From positions 1 through 40,855 of the forward strand of contig CANQUJ010000016.1 in the NCBI GenBank assembly GCA_947627005.1: a stretch of 40,855 nt of DNA, in the 5' to 3' direction. This document shows, piece by piece, positions 1 to 8,580 of the stretch. The translations under genes were made by a program, and so were the position numbers. Under the pieces are notes generated by a model. It was not told the origin of the DNA, did no database searches, and saw only the letters and a program-made list of their open reading frames with translations. The stretch is from an uncultured Clostridia bacterium (GTDB lineage: Bacteria > Bacillota > Clostridia > Oscillospirales > Ruminococcaceae). The number at the start of each line of letters is the position of its first letter. Position 1 is the first letter of the stretch.

Positions 1-1595
1 CGAATCGCCGCTTCTTTCTCCGGCGGGCATTGGGGCTGCTTGGCGCTCTCTGACTTGGGCTTATTATAATTCTCCCGTTCAATAATCCCGCACTTTTGTT
101 TCACTTGCGCGATGTAGAGGGAAGAAACCGTGAGCCCGGTATGCTCTTTCACATAAGCCTTGATCTCTCCATAGGTCGCGCCTTTCTGGAAGCCGGACAT
201 ATCCATATCCTCCAGAGAGAAGTCAACCCTGATTTTCTTTGACTGGATTTCTCCCTTGGAAAGTTGAACAACCGTCTCGACATGCGCCGTTCGGGGGAAC
301 ATATCCGCCGGGCAAAGGCGGGCGAGCGCGTAGCCCCGGTCGCAGAGATATCTTGCGTCTCTTGCGGCGGTGGCGGGGTTGCAGGATATCATCACTATCC
401 TCTTCGGCCGCATTTTTATCATCGCTTCGAGCGCCGTTCGGTCGCAGCCCTTTCTCGGCGGGTCGACGGTTATAACGTCCGGCCGCTCGCCCCGCTCGAT
501 AAGCTCTTGCGCGATCTTTCCGGCGTCGCCCTCTAAAAATTCCGCGTTGCCGATCCCGTTGAGTTCCGCGTTTTTGCGAGCGTTTATAACCGCTTCGGCG
601 ACTTCTTCGACCCCTATAAGCCGCCCGGCCTCTTTCACAAGCGAAAGCCCTATCGTCCCCGCGCCGCAGTATAAGTCCAAAAGCGTTTCGCCGCCCCTCA
701 AATCGGCGTATTCCGCCGCTTTTCGATAAACCGCCTCGGCGGCCTCGGTGTTCACCTGATAAAAGCTCTTCGGCGAAATTTCCACCTTTACCCCGCAGAT
801 TTCGTCGCAAATCGCGCCGTTTCCGTATAAAATTTCATCTTTTTCGCCCAAAATAACGTTCGTCTTTTTCGGGTTGATGTTAAGCGTCACCGCGGCGATG
901 TCCGGGAACTTTTCGACCAGCCTCTTCGCAAGGCCGTCGTATTCGCCGGTCGGCTTTGAGACTACGAGACAGACCGCAATCTCGCCGGTGTGAAATCCCC
1001 GGCGGAGATAAATATGCCTTAAAAGGCCGCGCCCGCTCTCTTCGTCATAGCATGGAAGCCCCTTTTCGCGCTGATACCCGATTATTTCTCGGGAAATATC
1101 CGAAAAAACGCTCGGCTCAAGCTTGCAATCTTCTGTCGGCACGACCCTGTGCGACCTCTTAGAGTAAAACCCGCAGACCGCGCCGCCCCGCCCCTCGGCG
1201 ACCGGCAGCTGCGCCTTGTTGCGCCAGCGCTCGGTAACGCCGGTAGAAATAATCGGTTCGGGAGAAACGTCAAACCCGCCGATCCGCGCAAAAGCGTCTT
1301 TAACAAAGCCCGCCTTCGCCCTAAGCTCGGCCTCGTATGAAATATGCCTAAGCGCGCAGCCGCCGCAGCTTCCGTATGCGGGGCAGCCCGGCTCGATTCG
1401 GTCGCCGGAGGGCGAAATAAGCCGCTCTATCTTAGCGTAGGCGTAGCTTTTGCAGACCTTTAATATCCTGCACTCCGCAAAGTCCCCGACCGCCGAAAAC
1501 GGCACAAAAACCACCGTTCCGTCGACTCTTCCGACCCCCGCGCCCTCGCTCGTTATGCCGGTGATCTCAAGGGCGACGACGTCGTTCTTCTTCAT
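1..1595 (-). CDS. rlmD: 23S rRNA (uracil-C5)-methyltransferase RlmD/RumA family, 3' end outside window
   Basis: A SAM-dependent RNA m5U methyltransferase of the TrmA/RumA family, expected to modify a uridine in 23S rRNA. From ATG 1595 the frame shows a TRAM-like N-terminus (about residues 1-55), iron-sulfur cysteines C71, C77, C80 and C157, the SAM-binding DLYCGAGTIG starting at D307, DPPRKG at 378-383 and the catalytic cysteine C405 in SCNPA. The family normally ends just after the HVETV motif (H438 here). This frame continues with no stop to the window edge, adding at least 85 residues (about 447-531) that include CGIIERENYNKPKS. The start overlaps the hemZ stop as ATGA, so the two are probably translationally coupled. 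The family call is firm. The exact target base and the true C-terminus cannot be settled here. Confidence 0.9.
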   Translation of the reverse strand, partial: MKKNDVVALEITGITSEGAGVGRVDGTVVFVPFSAVGDFAECRILKVCKSYAYAKIERLISPSGDRIEPGCPAYGSCGGCALRHISYEAELRAKAGFVKDAFARIGGFDVSPEPIISTGVTERWRNKAQLPVAEGRGGAVCGFYSKRSHRVVPTEDCKLEPSVFSDISREIIGYQREKGLPCYDEESGRGLLRHIYLRRGFHTGEIAVCLVVSKPTGEYDGLAKRLVEKFPDIAAVTLNINPKKTNVILGEKDEILYGNGAICDEICGVKVEISPKSFYQVNTEAAEAVYRKAAEYADLRGGETLLDLYCGAGTIGLSLVKEAGRLIGVEEVAEAVINARKNAELNGIGNAEFLEGDAGKIAQELIERGERPDVITVDPPRKGCDRTALEAMIKMRPKRIVMISCNPATAARDARYLCDRGYALARLCPADMFPRTAHVETVVQLSKGEIQSKKIRVDFSLEDMDMSGFQKGATYGEIKAYVKEHTGLTVSSLYIAQVKQKCGIIERENYNKPKSESAKQPQCPPEKEAAI

Positions 1596-3094
1596 TTCCC
1601 GTCCCCCTCTTTGATGATCTCCGAAAGCCTCTTCGCGGCCTCTTTTTTTCGGGCTATGACCGTTTCGTCGAACTTTTTTATGTATTCGAGAGGATACTTC
1701 GGGTTGTAAAATCTGTCTATCTTCGCCTCTCCGGCGACTGTTTTGGTCGATCCTCCCGCCCCGACGGCGATTACCGTCTGAATGTCCTCCATCATATTTA
1801 CGTTGTATATTCCTACCGTTCCGCCCTTCTCCCAGCCCACGTTTTCCTGGTTTCCAGCCTGGTTTTTCTGGCGATAGAGATAATACGGCCGATATCCCGC
1901 CTTAAATAGCGCCCTCGAAGAATACGCCGTCATCTCTGCGGCCTCGGCCGAGCCGAGCTTGAAGTTTTCGGCGTGCATAAGGTCGGAAGAGCGCTTTACC
2001 GAAAGCGCGTGGACCGTTATATTTTCGGGCGAGAGGGCAATAACTCCGTCCAGCGAGGCTTTAAAGCTCTCTAATCCGTCCCTCGGCAGCCCCGCGATAA
2101 GATCGACGTTCACCGCCGAAAAGCCCGCCTTTTTCGCAAGAGCGAACGCCTCGTAAAACTGCTCTACGGTGTGCTTTCTCCCGATAGCCTCCAATACCGC
2201 GGGGTTTAAGGTCTGCGGGTTGACGCTGACCCTGTTCCCGCCGTTTTGCTTGATGGTATAAAGCTTTTCCTCGGTGACGGTGTCCGGCCTTCCGGCCTCT
2301 ACGGTATATTCCCTTATTCCCGAAAGGTCGAAGCTCGAAGCTATCTTTTTCATAATCATATCAAGGGTCTGCGGCTCCAAAGAGGTCGGCGTTCCCCCGC
2401 CGAAATATACGGTATCAAGCCTAAGCCCGAGGCCGGATATAAGCTCTGCGGTAACCGAAATCTCTTCGCAAAGCTTTTCGGCGTATTCGGGGATAAGCCT
2501 TTTAAAGCTCTCTACCGTCTGCGAGACGAATGAGCAATAAGCGCATCGCGAGGGGCAGAACGGTATCGAAACGTAAAGGCTGAAGCCGTTTTTCGGCAGG
2601 GCCGAGACCGTGCCTTCTCTCGTCTTCGCGGTTTCGAGCGCGAGTTTTATTTTCTCATCCGATACCCGGCATTTTTTCTTAAGCCGCTCTTCGATCTCGC
2701 GGTCGCCAAGGCCGGCCGCCTTAAGCTTGTTTATAAGCTTTACCGGCCGCACCCCGGTAAGTATCCCCCAAGCCGGGGTTATCCCGGTAAGGCGGCTTAG
2801 CGAATCGAAAGCCAGCTCGCAGAGCGAAAACTCGCAGGAATGTTCAAAGTCCGGGGAGTCGACCCTCAACATATTTTTTAAAGAAACGCTCTCGCCGAAA
2901 ATCTCGGCATAAGAGCAAAGCTCGGCGCAGCCGGAATATATTCTTCTCGAAAGAACAATTCTGTCGCCGGAAATCTCCGGCAGCGGCTCGCCGTCTCTTA
3001 AAAATATAAAATTAAAGCTGCGAATCGGGAAGAAAAGCTTTAAAACCGCTTCGATCTCGTATTTGAAATTCTGCCCGATCATTACCGCCGTCAT
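1592..3094 (-). CDS. hemZ: HemZ-type coproporphyrinogen dehydrogenase-like radical SAM protein
   Basis: A 500-residue radical SAM protein of the HemZ branch of the oxygen-independent coproporphyrinogen III oxidase (HemN) family. The radical SAM cluster motif is CPSRCAYC with C180, C184 and C187, followed by the SAM-contacting GGGTPTSL. An N-terminal domain of about 165 residues precedes the radical SAM core, as in clostridial HemZ. HemN-family enzymes decarboxylate coproporphyrinogen III in haem synthesis, but several HemN-like members act as haem chaperones or have other roles, and no other haem gene is visible here. It begins 14 nt after the hydrolase gene and its stop overlaps the rlmD start, so it belongs to the recJ-rel operon. 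The family is well supported; the reaction is inferred. Confidence 0.88.
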   Translation of the reverse strand: MTAVMIGQNFKYEIEAVLKLFFPIRSFNFIFLRDGEPLPEISGDRIVLSRRIYSGCAELCSYAEIFGESVSLKNMLRVDSPDFEHSCEFSLCELAFDSLSRLTGITPAWGILTGVRPVKLINKLKAAGLGDREIEERLKKKCRVSDEKIKLALETAKTREGTVSALPKNGFSLYVSIPFCPSRCAYCSFVSQTVESFKRLIPEYAEKLCEEISVTAELISGLGLRLDTVYFGGGTPTSLEPQTLDMIMKKIASSFDLSGIREYTVEAGRPDTVTEEKLYTIKQNGGNRVSVNPQTLNPAVLEAIGRKHTVEQFYEAFALAKKAGFSAVNVDLIAGLPRDGLESFKASLDGVIALSPENITVHALSVKRSSDLMHAENFKLGSAEAAEMTAYSSRALFKAGYRPYYLYRQKNQAGNQENVGWEKGGTVGIYNVNMMEDIQTVIAVGAGGSTKTVAGEAKIDRFYNPKYPLEYIKKFDETVIARKKEAAKRLSEIIKEGDGK

Positions 3095-3108
3095 TTTATC
3101 ATCTCGCT

Positions 3109-3759
3109 TTATTTAATAAAATCCTCGCCGAGCGAATCGCGCAGCCCGCCGAGATACGGATTGAACCTAAGCTCGGCTCTAAGGTCGGTCGGCGCGCCGT
3201 GCCCGGCGTAGACTATCCTGTTCTTCCGGGTCTTCATGATTTTTTCTATCGATCGAATAAGCTGCTCAAAGCTTCCACCCCCAAGGTCGGTTCGGCCGAC
3301 CGTCCCCTCGAAAAGCGTGTCGCCGGTAAAAATAAGCCCCTCCGCGACAAACGAGACCGACCCGGCGGTGTGCCCCGGGGTGGCCATAACCTTTATTTCC
3401 GCGCCGCCGAGGGCGATAGTATCGCCGTCCGAAAAGGTCTTTGCGCCGTAAAAAGGCTCAAACGGCGAACCGAAGTAATCCGCAAGGCAAAGCCCGCTGT
3501 CCGCGAGCATCGGCAGGTCTTTCTCGGAGATATAAACCTCGCATCCGTATTTTTCGACCAGGCCGTTCAGCGCCTCGATGTGGTCGCAGTGGCCGTGGGT
3601 AAGAAAGATCTTCTCGGGAATAATCCCCAAAGAATCGACTCGCCGAGAGATCATATCCGCGCTGAATGGCGCGTCGACCAAGGCCGCGTGCCCGCCCTCC
3701 GAGAGAATATAGCAGTTAGTGCCGAAATCCCCCAAATTATAAATCGGCGTAACGGTCAT
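3109..3759 (-). CDS. MBL-fold metallo-hydrolase (YcbL / glyoxalase II-like)
   Basis: A 216-residue metallo-beta-lactamase-fold hydrolase. The di-metal motif is THGHCDH (H55, H57, D59, H60), with further ligands at H130 in TPGHTAGS, D147 in FTGDTLFEG and the C-terminal AGHG histidine. Length and motif spacing resemble the short YcbL-like glyoxalase II group, which hydrolyses thioesters such as S-lactoylglutathione in some members; in Clostridia, where glutathione is uncommon, the substrate is unclear. The start ATG overlaps the rel stop as ATGA, so it is translated from the same mRNA. An MBL-fold gene between rel and hemZ is a recurrent arrangement in Firmicutes. Enzyme class is confident, substrate is not. 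Confidence 0.88.
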   Translation of the reverse strand: MTVTPIYNLGDFGTNCYILSEGGHAALVDAPFSADMISRRVDSLGIIPEKIFLTHGHCDHIEALNGLVEKYGCEVYISEKDLPMLADSGLCLADYFGSPFEPFYGAKTFSDGDTIALGGAEIKVMATPGHTAGSVSFVAEGLIFTGDTLFEGTVGRTDLGGGSFEQLIRSIEKIMKTRKNRIVYAGHGAPTDLRAELRFNPYLGGLRDSLGEDFIK

Positions 3760-5948
3760 TTTGCGCTCCTTTCGACCGAAAGAACGCCCGGTATCTTCTT
3801 CATTCGGGTTATAACCCCCTCAAGCTCGGTCGTCCCGGCAACGCTTATCGTCAGCGAGCCCATAAAGTTGCCGTTTTTTAAAACCCTCGCGGTCGCCTCG
3901 TGGGTAGAGATCCTCGCCTCGCTAAGGCTGTTCAAAACGTCGCCGAAGATGCCTATCCGGTTGTATCCGATAACGTCGAGCGCAACCTTGTAGTAGGCGG
4001 TGGTCTGCTTCCCGGCCCATCTTACCGGGATCCAGCGCTCCGGCTCGGAGTCGCGCTGCGAAAGATAGTTCACGCAGTCTTTTTTATGGACCGAAACGCC
4101 GTGCCCCCGGGTTATAAAGCCGATTATGTCGTCGCCGGGCAGCGGCGAGCAGCACTGCGAAAGCTTTACCACGCAGTCCGAAATCCCGTCGACTATAATG
4201 CCGGTGCCGGAGCGGTCGGAAGCGGGCGAAAACTCAAAGCTGTCGGTCTTTTCCTGCTGGACGTATTTTTTCGCGTAGTCCTCTTTAAGCCGCGGTATGA
4301 TCTTTGAAAGAACCACCCCGCCGTAGCCCACGGCGGCGTAAAAGTCGTCCAAAGTCTCGCATCCGTGGTGCTTCATATCCACCGCGATAAGCTCGGGCAG
4401 GTCTTCCTCCGAAATATGGATAAGATTCCGCCTAAGCTCGCGCCAAACGGCCTCTCTCCCCTCGACTATATTCTCCTCCCGCCGCTCTTTTTTAAACCAA
4501 GCGCGAATCTTCGCCTTCGCCTCGTTGGTCTGACAGATGTTCAGCCAGTCGCGCTTCGGGCCGTGGGCAGGGTCTTTAGAGGTTATTATCTCTACTATCT
4601 CGCCGGTTTTGATGACATAGTCGAACGGAACGAGCTTTTTATCCACCTTCGCGCCGGTCATCTTGTGCCCGACCTGCGTATGAATCGCATACGCGAAGTC
4701 GATGACGGTCGCCCCCTGCGGCAGGGTTATGACGTCGCCCTTCGGGGTCATCGCGAAAACGTCTTCGGGCGCGAGGTCGTTTTTTATCGCGCGGACTATA
4801 TCCTCGGCGTCGTCTGTCTCTTTTTGAGTGTCGAGGATTTGGCGGACCCAGTTTAACCGCTCGTCGAACTTGTATTTTCCGCTTCTGCCCTCTTTATATT
4901 TCCAGTGCGCCGCGATCCCGAACTCTGCGGTGTGGTGCATCTCCCAAGTCCTTATCTGGACCTCGAAGGGTATCCCCTCCCGCCCCATAACGGTGGTGTG
5001 AAGGCTTTGATACATATTCGCTTTAGGGGTAGAGATATAGTCTTTAAAGCGGTTCGGTATCGGCTGGAACATATCGTGCATTATCCCGAGGACGTAGTAA
5101 CACTCGGTCACCGTGTTGACGATGACCCTTACCGCGTATTTGTCGTATATTTCGTCGAAGGTCTTGCCCTGCTCGTAGATTTTTTTATAAATTCCGTAGG
5201 CGCTTTTAACTCTTCCCTCGACTGTCGGCACCGGGTCGAAATCCGAAGAAAGCCGCTTTTTTATCCTCGTTTTAATGGTTTCGATGAAGTCTTCCCGCTC
5301 TTTTTTGCTCTTTTCAAGAAGCTGCTCTATCTCGGCATATGCGAACGGGTCGAGATAGGAAAACGAAATGTCTTCAAGCTCTTCCTTAAGCTGCCTGATA
5401 CCGAGCCTGTTGGCCAAAGGGACGAAGATCGACATCGTTTCCAAAGAGACGTCCCGCCGCTTGACCCCGCTTCTGAAGCCCAAAGTCCTCATATTGTGAA
5501 GCCTATCCGCGAGCTTGATGATTATGACCCTAATGTCCTTCGCCATCGAAAGAAAGATTTTTCTTATGTTCTCGGCCTGCTGCTCTTCTTTTGAAGCGAG
5601 CTTGATTTTATCCAGCTTCGTAACTCCGTCGACGAGGTTCGCGACGTCCGCCCCGAATTTCTTTTTGACGTCGTCATAGGTGGCCTCGGTGTCTTCCACA
5701 ACGTCGTGCAAAAGCGCCGCGCAGACGGCGTCGGTGTCCATTCCGAGGTCGACGAGAATCGTCGCGACGGCGAGCGGGTGGGTTATATAGGGCTCGCCCG
5801 ATTCGCGCTTCTGCCCCTCGTGCATAAGCTTTGCGTATTCGTAGGCCGAGCGTATTTTGCTCAGATTATAGTGCCTGTCAAGTTCGGCAAGGCGCGATAT
5901 AAGCTTTTCAAAGGTCTCGTTGCAGGTTTCGATAGTCTGCTCTGCCAT
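3756..5948 (-). CDS. relA: Bifunctional (p)ppGpp synthetase/hydrolase Rel
   Basis: A 730-residue Rel/SpoT-type stringent-response enzyme, which makes and degrades (p)ppGpp. The hydrolase half keeps its metal residues: H57 and the HDVVED motif at 81-86. The synthetase half keeps RFKD at 300-303, the version typical of bifunctional Rel rather than synthetase-only RelA, and the NMYQSLHTTV stretch at 311-320. A TGS domain follows at about 395-455 (VFAMTPKGDV, then GATVIDFAYAIHT) and a C-terminal ACT/RRM domain at about 655-730. The ribosome site AGGAGG overlaps the recJ stop codon upstream. It lies 12 nt after recJ; the apt gene often found between them in Firmicutes is absent here. Confidence 0.96.
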   Translation of the reverse strand: MAEQTIETCNETFEKLISRLAELDRHYNLSKIRSAYEYAKLMHEGQKRESGEPYITHPLAVATILVDLGMDTDAVCAALLHDVVEDTEATYDDVKKKFGADVANLVDGVTKLDKIKLASKEEQQAENIRKIFLSMAKDIRVIIIKLADRLHNMRTLGFRSGVKRRDVSLETMSIFVPLANRLGIRQLKEELEDISFSYLDPFAYAEIEQLLEKSKKEREDFIETIKTRIKKRLSSDFDPVPTVEGRVKSAYGIYKKIYEQGKTFDEIYDKYAVRVIVNTVTECYYVLGIMHDMFQPIPNRFKDYISTPKANMYQSLHTTVMGREGIPFEVQIRTWEMHHTAEFGIAAHWKYKEGRSGKYKFDERLNWVRQILDTQKETDDAEDIVRAIKNDLAPEDVFAMTPKGDVITLPQGATVIDFAYAIHTQVGHKMTGAKVDKKLVPFDYVIKTGEIVEIITSKDPAHGPKRDWLNICQTNEAKAKIRAWFKKERREENIVEGREAVWRELRRNLIHISEEDLPELIAVDMKHHGCETLDDFYAAVGYGGVVLSKIIPRLKEDYAKKYVQQEKTDSFEFSPASDRSGTGIIVDGISDCVVKLSQCCSPLPGDDIIGFITRGHGVSVHKKDCVNYLSQRDSEPERWIPVRWAGKQTTAYYKVALDVIGYNRIGIFGDVLNSLSEARISTHEATARVLKNGNFMGSLTISVAGTTELEGVITRMKKIPGVLSVERSAK

Positions 5949-5960
5949 ATATGCCGCCTC

Positions 5961-7985
5961 CTAAATAAGTCCGCGAAGCTTAATAAGCGTTTCGCTCGAA
6001 TCCAGATCCGCCCGCGAGGTCGGGGTCTTCGGGGTGATCCTCCCGGTCTGCCTTGAAAGCCCGATAAGCCCGACGTCGCAAAAAGCGTCCAAAATGATCT
6101 GAAGCTTAAACGCGTTGATCCTTCCGCCGAGGCGGGCGTATAAGCTTTCGTAGGTTATCGGGGTTTTTGAAGAGGTTATGAATTTATAGACCTCGACGAG
6201 CTCGGCCCGCTGCGGGTCGCCCTTTTTAAGAATCTCTTTGTCTATGTCCTCCCGCCTAATAAACGCCTCATAGGCGCTCCTCGCCGCGAAAAAAGGCTCC
6301 TGCTTCGCGCCGTGAAGCCGATAATCCGCGACTCTTAAAGAAACGCTTCTTATCCCTTTATATTCATTCGGGCTCATATTCGCCATAAGGTCGATTTTAT
6401 CCCCCGCCGAAAGCGGAAAATCCGCGGTCTTGACCCTGAACATAATCGCCGAGGCGCGAACGCCGTCGTAGACGAGGTCGAGCTTAGTGTATTCGCCGTT
6501 TTTGATGGGGTGAACCGCCGCAATCTCCGCCCCGGAAATCGCGAACATCGGCTCGGGGTTAAGGCGGCCGAAAGGCTCGATCTTAGAGAGCGAGGCGGCG
6601 TTTTCAAATGTTATGTCGCTTCCGCGCAAAAGCTTGTCCGCCGACAAGGTCATCTTCGGCATAACCGGGACGTTTTCGCGGGCGTATTTTTCTATCGCAT
6701 CTTTAAGAGCGGGGATATTCTCCTCCGAAACGGTAAGCCCGCCGGCAAGCTCGTGCCCGCCGTATTTTATCAGAAGCTCTCGGCAGCTGTCAAAACATGC
6801 GAAGACGTTGAACCCCTCGAACGACCTCGCCGATCCGCACGCGACGCCGTCGTCGCCGATAGAGATTACCAGCGCCGGCTTTTCGTATGCCTCCATAAGC
6901 TTTGCCGCGACTATGCCGATTATACCCCTGTGCCAGTTCTTTCCGGCGACTGTAAGAATCCTGCCGTTTAGCGCGGCCGGGTCTTTGTCTATGATCTCGT
7001 TTATCTCCGAAAACACCGCCGCCTCGACCGTCTTTCTCTTCGAGTTAAGGCGATCGAGCTCTTCGGCGAAGCCCTCGGCCTCCGGTCCGTCCGAAAGAAG
7101 CATATTCAAAGCAATCTGCGGCGAGCCGAACCGGCTTGCGGCGTTAATCCGCGGGACAAGCCCAAAGGCCGCCCCCGAGGCGGTTATATTTTCAAGCGAG
7201 AGGCCGCTTTTTTCGGCCAGCGCGGCCATGCCGAGGTTTTCGGTGTTCTTTAAAAGCCTAAGCCCCCGCGAGACGATTATTCTGTTTTCGCCGATAAGCG
7301 GCATAACGTCGGCGATGGTGGCGACCGCGACAAGGTCGAGATACTGCTCGCAGACCATATCGTAGCTGCCGCCGTCAAGGGCGGCGCAAAGCTTTAAAAC
7401 CACCCCGGCCCCGCAAAGCTCTTTAAACGGAGAGGGGCAGTCTTTTCTGTGCGGGTCGACTATCGCCAACGCCTCGGGCAGAATATCGGTCGGGCGGTGG
7501 TGGTCGGTTATAACAAGCTTAAGGCCGAGCTCTGCGATAAGCTTAGCCTCTTCAATCGCGGTAACGCCGTTGTCGACGGTGATTATAAGCGAAACGCCCA
7601 AGTCGCGCATCTCTTCAACAGCGGCGGTGTTAAGGCCATAGCCCTCGTCCCGCTCGGGAATCTTGCATATAACCTCCGCGCCCATGCTTTCAAGATATCC
7701 CGCCAAAACCGCAGTAGAGGTTATTCCGTCGCAGTCGTAGTCTCCGTATACGCAGATGAGCTCGCCCGAGTCGACGGCTTGATTTATCGCCTCGACGGCG
7801 TTTTGCATATCTGCGAGCAAAAACGGGTCGGAGAGCTCGTCGCCGTTAAAAAATTCGGCGAGGCTTTCAAGGTCTTCATATTTTCTCGCGGCCATAACCT
7901 CGGAAAGAAGCGGCCCGAGGTCTGTTCCGGCGTTTATTCTTTTAACCGCGGCCTCGTCCGGCCGCGAAACTGTCCATCTTTTCAT
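5961..7985 (-). CDS. recJ: Single-stranded-DNA-specific 5'-3' exonuclease RecJ
   Basis: A 674-residue RecJ nuclease of the DHH phosphoesterase superfamily, acting in recombination and repair by resecting single-stranded 5' ends. Motifs in order: DYDCDG at 82-87, DNG at 138-140, DHH at 161-163 and the DHHA1 motif GGHELAGG near residue 403. An OB-type domain follows at about 460-560 and a Firmicutes-style C-terminal extension of about 100 residues closes the protein. The ATG at 7985 has a GGAG site a few bases upstream. It is first in the minus-strand operon recJ-rel-MBL-hemZ-rlmD and has a strong promoter directly upstream. Confidence 0.95.
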   Translation of the reverse strand: MKRWTVSRPDEAAVKRINAGTDLGPLLSEVMAARKYEDLESLAEFFNGDELSDPFLLADMQNAVEAINQAVDSGELICVYGDYDCDGITSTAVLAGYLESMGAEVICKIPERDEGYGLNTAAVEEMRDLGVSLIITVDNGVTAIEEAKLIAELGLKLVITDHHRPTDILPEALAIVDPHRKDCPSPFKELCGAGVVLKLCAALDGGSYDMVCEQYLDLVAVATIADVMPLIGENRIIVSRGLRLLKNTENLGMAALAEKSGLSLENITASGAAFGLVPRINAASRFGSPQIALNMLLSDGPEAEGFAEELDRLNSKRKTVEAAVFSEINEIIDKDPAALNGRILTVAGKNWHRGIIGIVAAKLMEAYEKPALVISIGDDGVACGSARSFEGFNVFACFDSCRELLIKYGGHELAGGLTVSEENIPALKDAIEKYARENVPVMPKMTLSADKLLRGSDITFENAASLSKIEPFGRLNPEPMFAISGAEIAAVHPIKNGEYTKLDLVYDGVRASAIMFRVKTADFPLSAGDKIDLMANMSPNEYKGIRSVSLRVADYRLHGAKQEPFFAARSAYEAFIRREDIDKEILKKGDPQRAELVEVYKFITSSKTPITYESLYARLGGRINAFKLQIILDAFCDVGLIGLSRQTGRITPKTPTSRADLDSSETLIKLRGLI

Positions 7986-8015
7986 ATCGGTCTCCGTAAA
8001 AAACTATATATAGAT

Positions 8016-8044
8016 ATTATAGCAGGTTTTTCGCGGTTTGTAAA
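8016..8044 (-). promoter_or_regulatory. Sigma-A promoter of the recJ operon
   Basis: On the minus strand TTTACA (8044-8039) and a perfect TATAAT (8021-8016) are separated by exactly 17 nt. Transcription would begin near 8009, leaving a short leader of about 25 nt before recJ. No other candidate promoter was seen before the end of rlmD. Confidence 0.85.
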
Positions 8045-8102
8045 GAGAGAAAAACGGACAGATACGGAAGCAAAGAAAACAGAAAGCAGAAATCAGAGGG
8101 CA

Positions 8103-8183
8103 GAAGATAGAGGTTAGAAGATAGAGTGTCGAAATCGCAGAAATTCGCAAAGCCCAACCTCTATCCTCTATCCTCTAACTCTC
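8103..8183. repeat. Purine-rich tract with pyrimidine-rich partner (long imperfect inverted repeat)
   Basis: From about 8041 to 8126 the plus strand is strongly purine-rich, ending in a short direct repeat built on AGAAGATAGAGGTT. About 30 nt later (8157-8183) comes a pyrimidine-rich stretch built on CCTCTATCCTCTA that is roughly its reverse complement, so the two can pair into a long imperfect hairpin. There is no open frame with a ribosome site here. Function unknown. Confidence 0.55.
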
Positions 8184-8195
8184 GATCATCTAAAA

Positions 8196-8366
8196 GTTTT
8201 CGATCCAACCTTTTTCAAAAGGTTGGCGAGGTCGAGGGCGAGAAGCCCTCGTCGCGCTCCGCAGAGCGCGAAATCCCCTTACTAAAAATAGCGCAGGAAG
8301 GGGAGCGAAAATCTGTCCTGTGGACAGTTTTCGCGTGGGGGAACCCTCGCCGGGGGTTCCCCCGAA
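8196..8366 (+). repeat. Five-hairpin repeat element, copy 1
   Basis: Five stem-loops in a row. H1 at 8205-8226 has arms CCAACCTTTT and AAAAGGTTGG. H2 at 8233-8251 has arms CGAGGGC and GCCCTCG. H3 at 8252-8271 has arms TCGCGCTC and GAGCGCGA with loop CGCA. H4 at 8305-8334 has a 7+6 bp stem with one bulged T. H5 at 8337-8363 has arms GGGGGAACCC and GGGTTCCCCC with a 7-nt loop. The same order, loops and spacing recur in two more copies at 10084-10346 and, inverted, at 10463-10640. Stem sequences differ between copies but pairing is kept. Open frames crossing this element are not credible genes. Confidence 0.85.
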
Positions 8367-8368
8367 AA

Positions 8369-8520
8369 TCGCGGCTGCGAGAGCAGTCGCGCACCTCAAC
8401 GTCGGGCTCTCGCCTCTTTAACCCGCAGCTCCGGCAGGAGCTGCGCACCTAAACGTCGGGTTTGCGTCTCTTTTATCCGCAGCTCCGGCAGGAGCTGCGC
8501 GCCTCAAAGTCGGCCCATCT
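8369..8520 (+). repeat. Three tandem hairpin units with 54-nt period
   Basis: Directly after copy 1 of the five-hairpin repeat, three units follow with a period of 54 nt. Each holds a hairpin (8371-8390, then arms GCAGCTCC and GGAGCTGC around loop GGCA in units two and three) followed by GCRCCTMAAMGTCGG. The same unit occurs after copy 2 (10356-10391), with an identical 20-nt hairpin. The units are contiguous, with no unique spacers, so this is not a CRISPR array. Confidence 0.8.
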
Positions 8521-8524
8521 TTGC

Positions 8525-8552
8525 AAAAAAGACCGCCCCTCTCGGAGCGGCC
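8525..8552 (-). terminator. Rho-independent terminator after the SPFH gene
   Basis: On the minus strand a GC-rich hairpin at 8552-8531 (arms GGCCGCTCC and GGGGCGGTC, pairing with a G-T wobble) is followed immediately by six T residues. It begins 28 nt after the SPFH stop and should end the NfeD-SPFH transcript. Confidence 0.85.
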
Positions 8553-8580
8553 TTTATAACAGCTTTGAACCTCAAACTCG

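Noticed and set aside
223-810. 195-residue frame inside rlmD on the same strand
   Set aside because: Arginine-rich off-frame shadow; the true rlmD frame holds the SAM and catalytic motifs and runs through to the edge.
8126-8452. Open frames on both strands across the hairpin block
   Set aside because: They cross five palindromic stems and tandem repeats, have no ribosome site, and are rich in arginine and serine as expected from GC-rich palindromes.
8369-8520. Possible CRISPR array
   Set aside because: The 54-nt units are contiguous, each contains its own hairpin and there are no unique spacers or cas genes.
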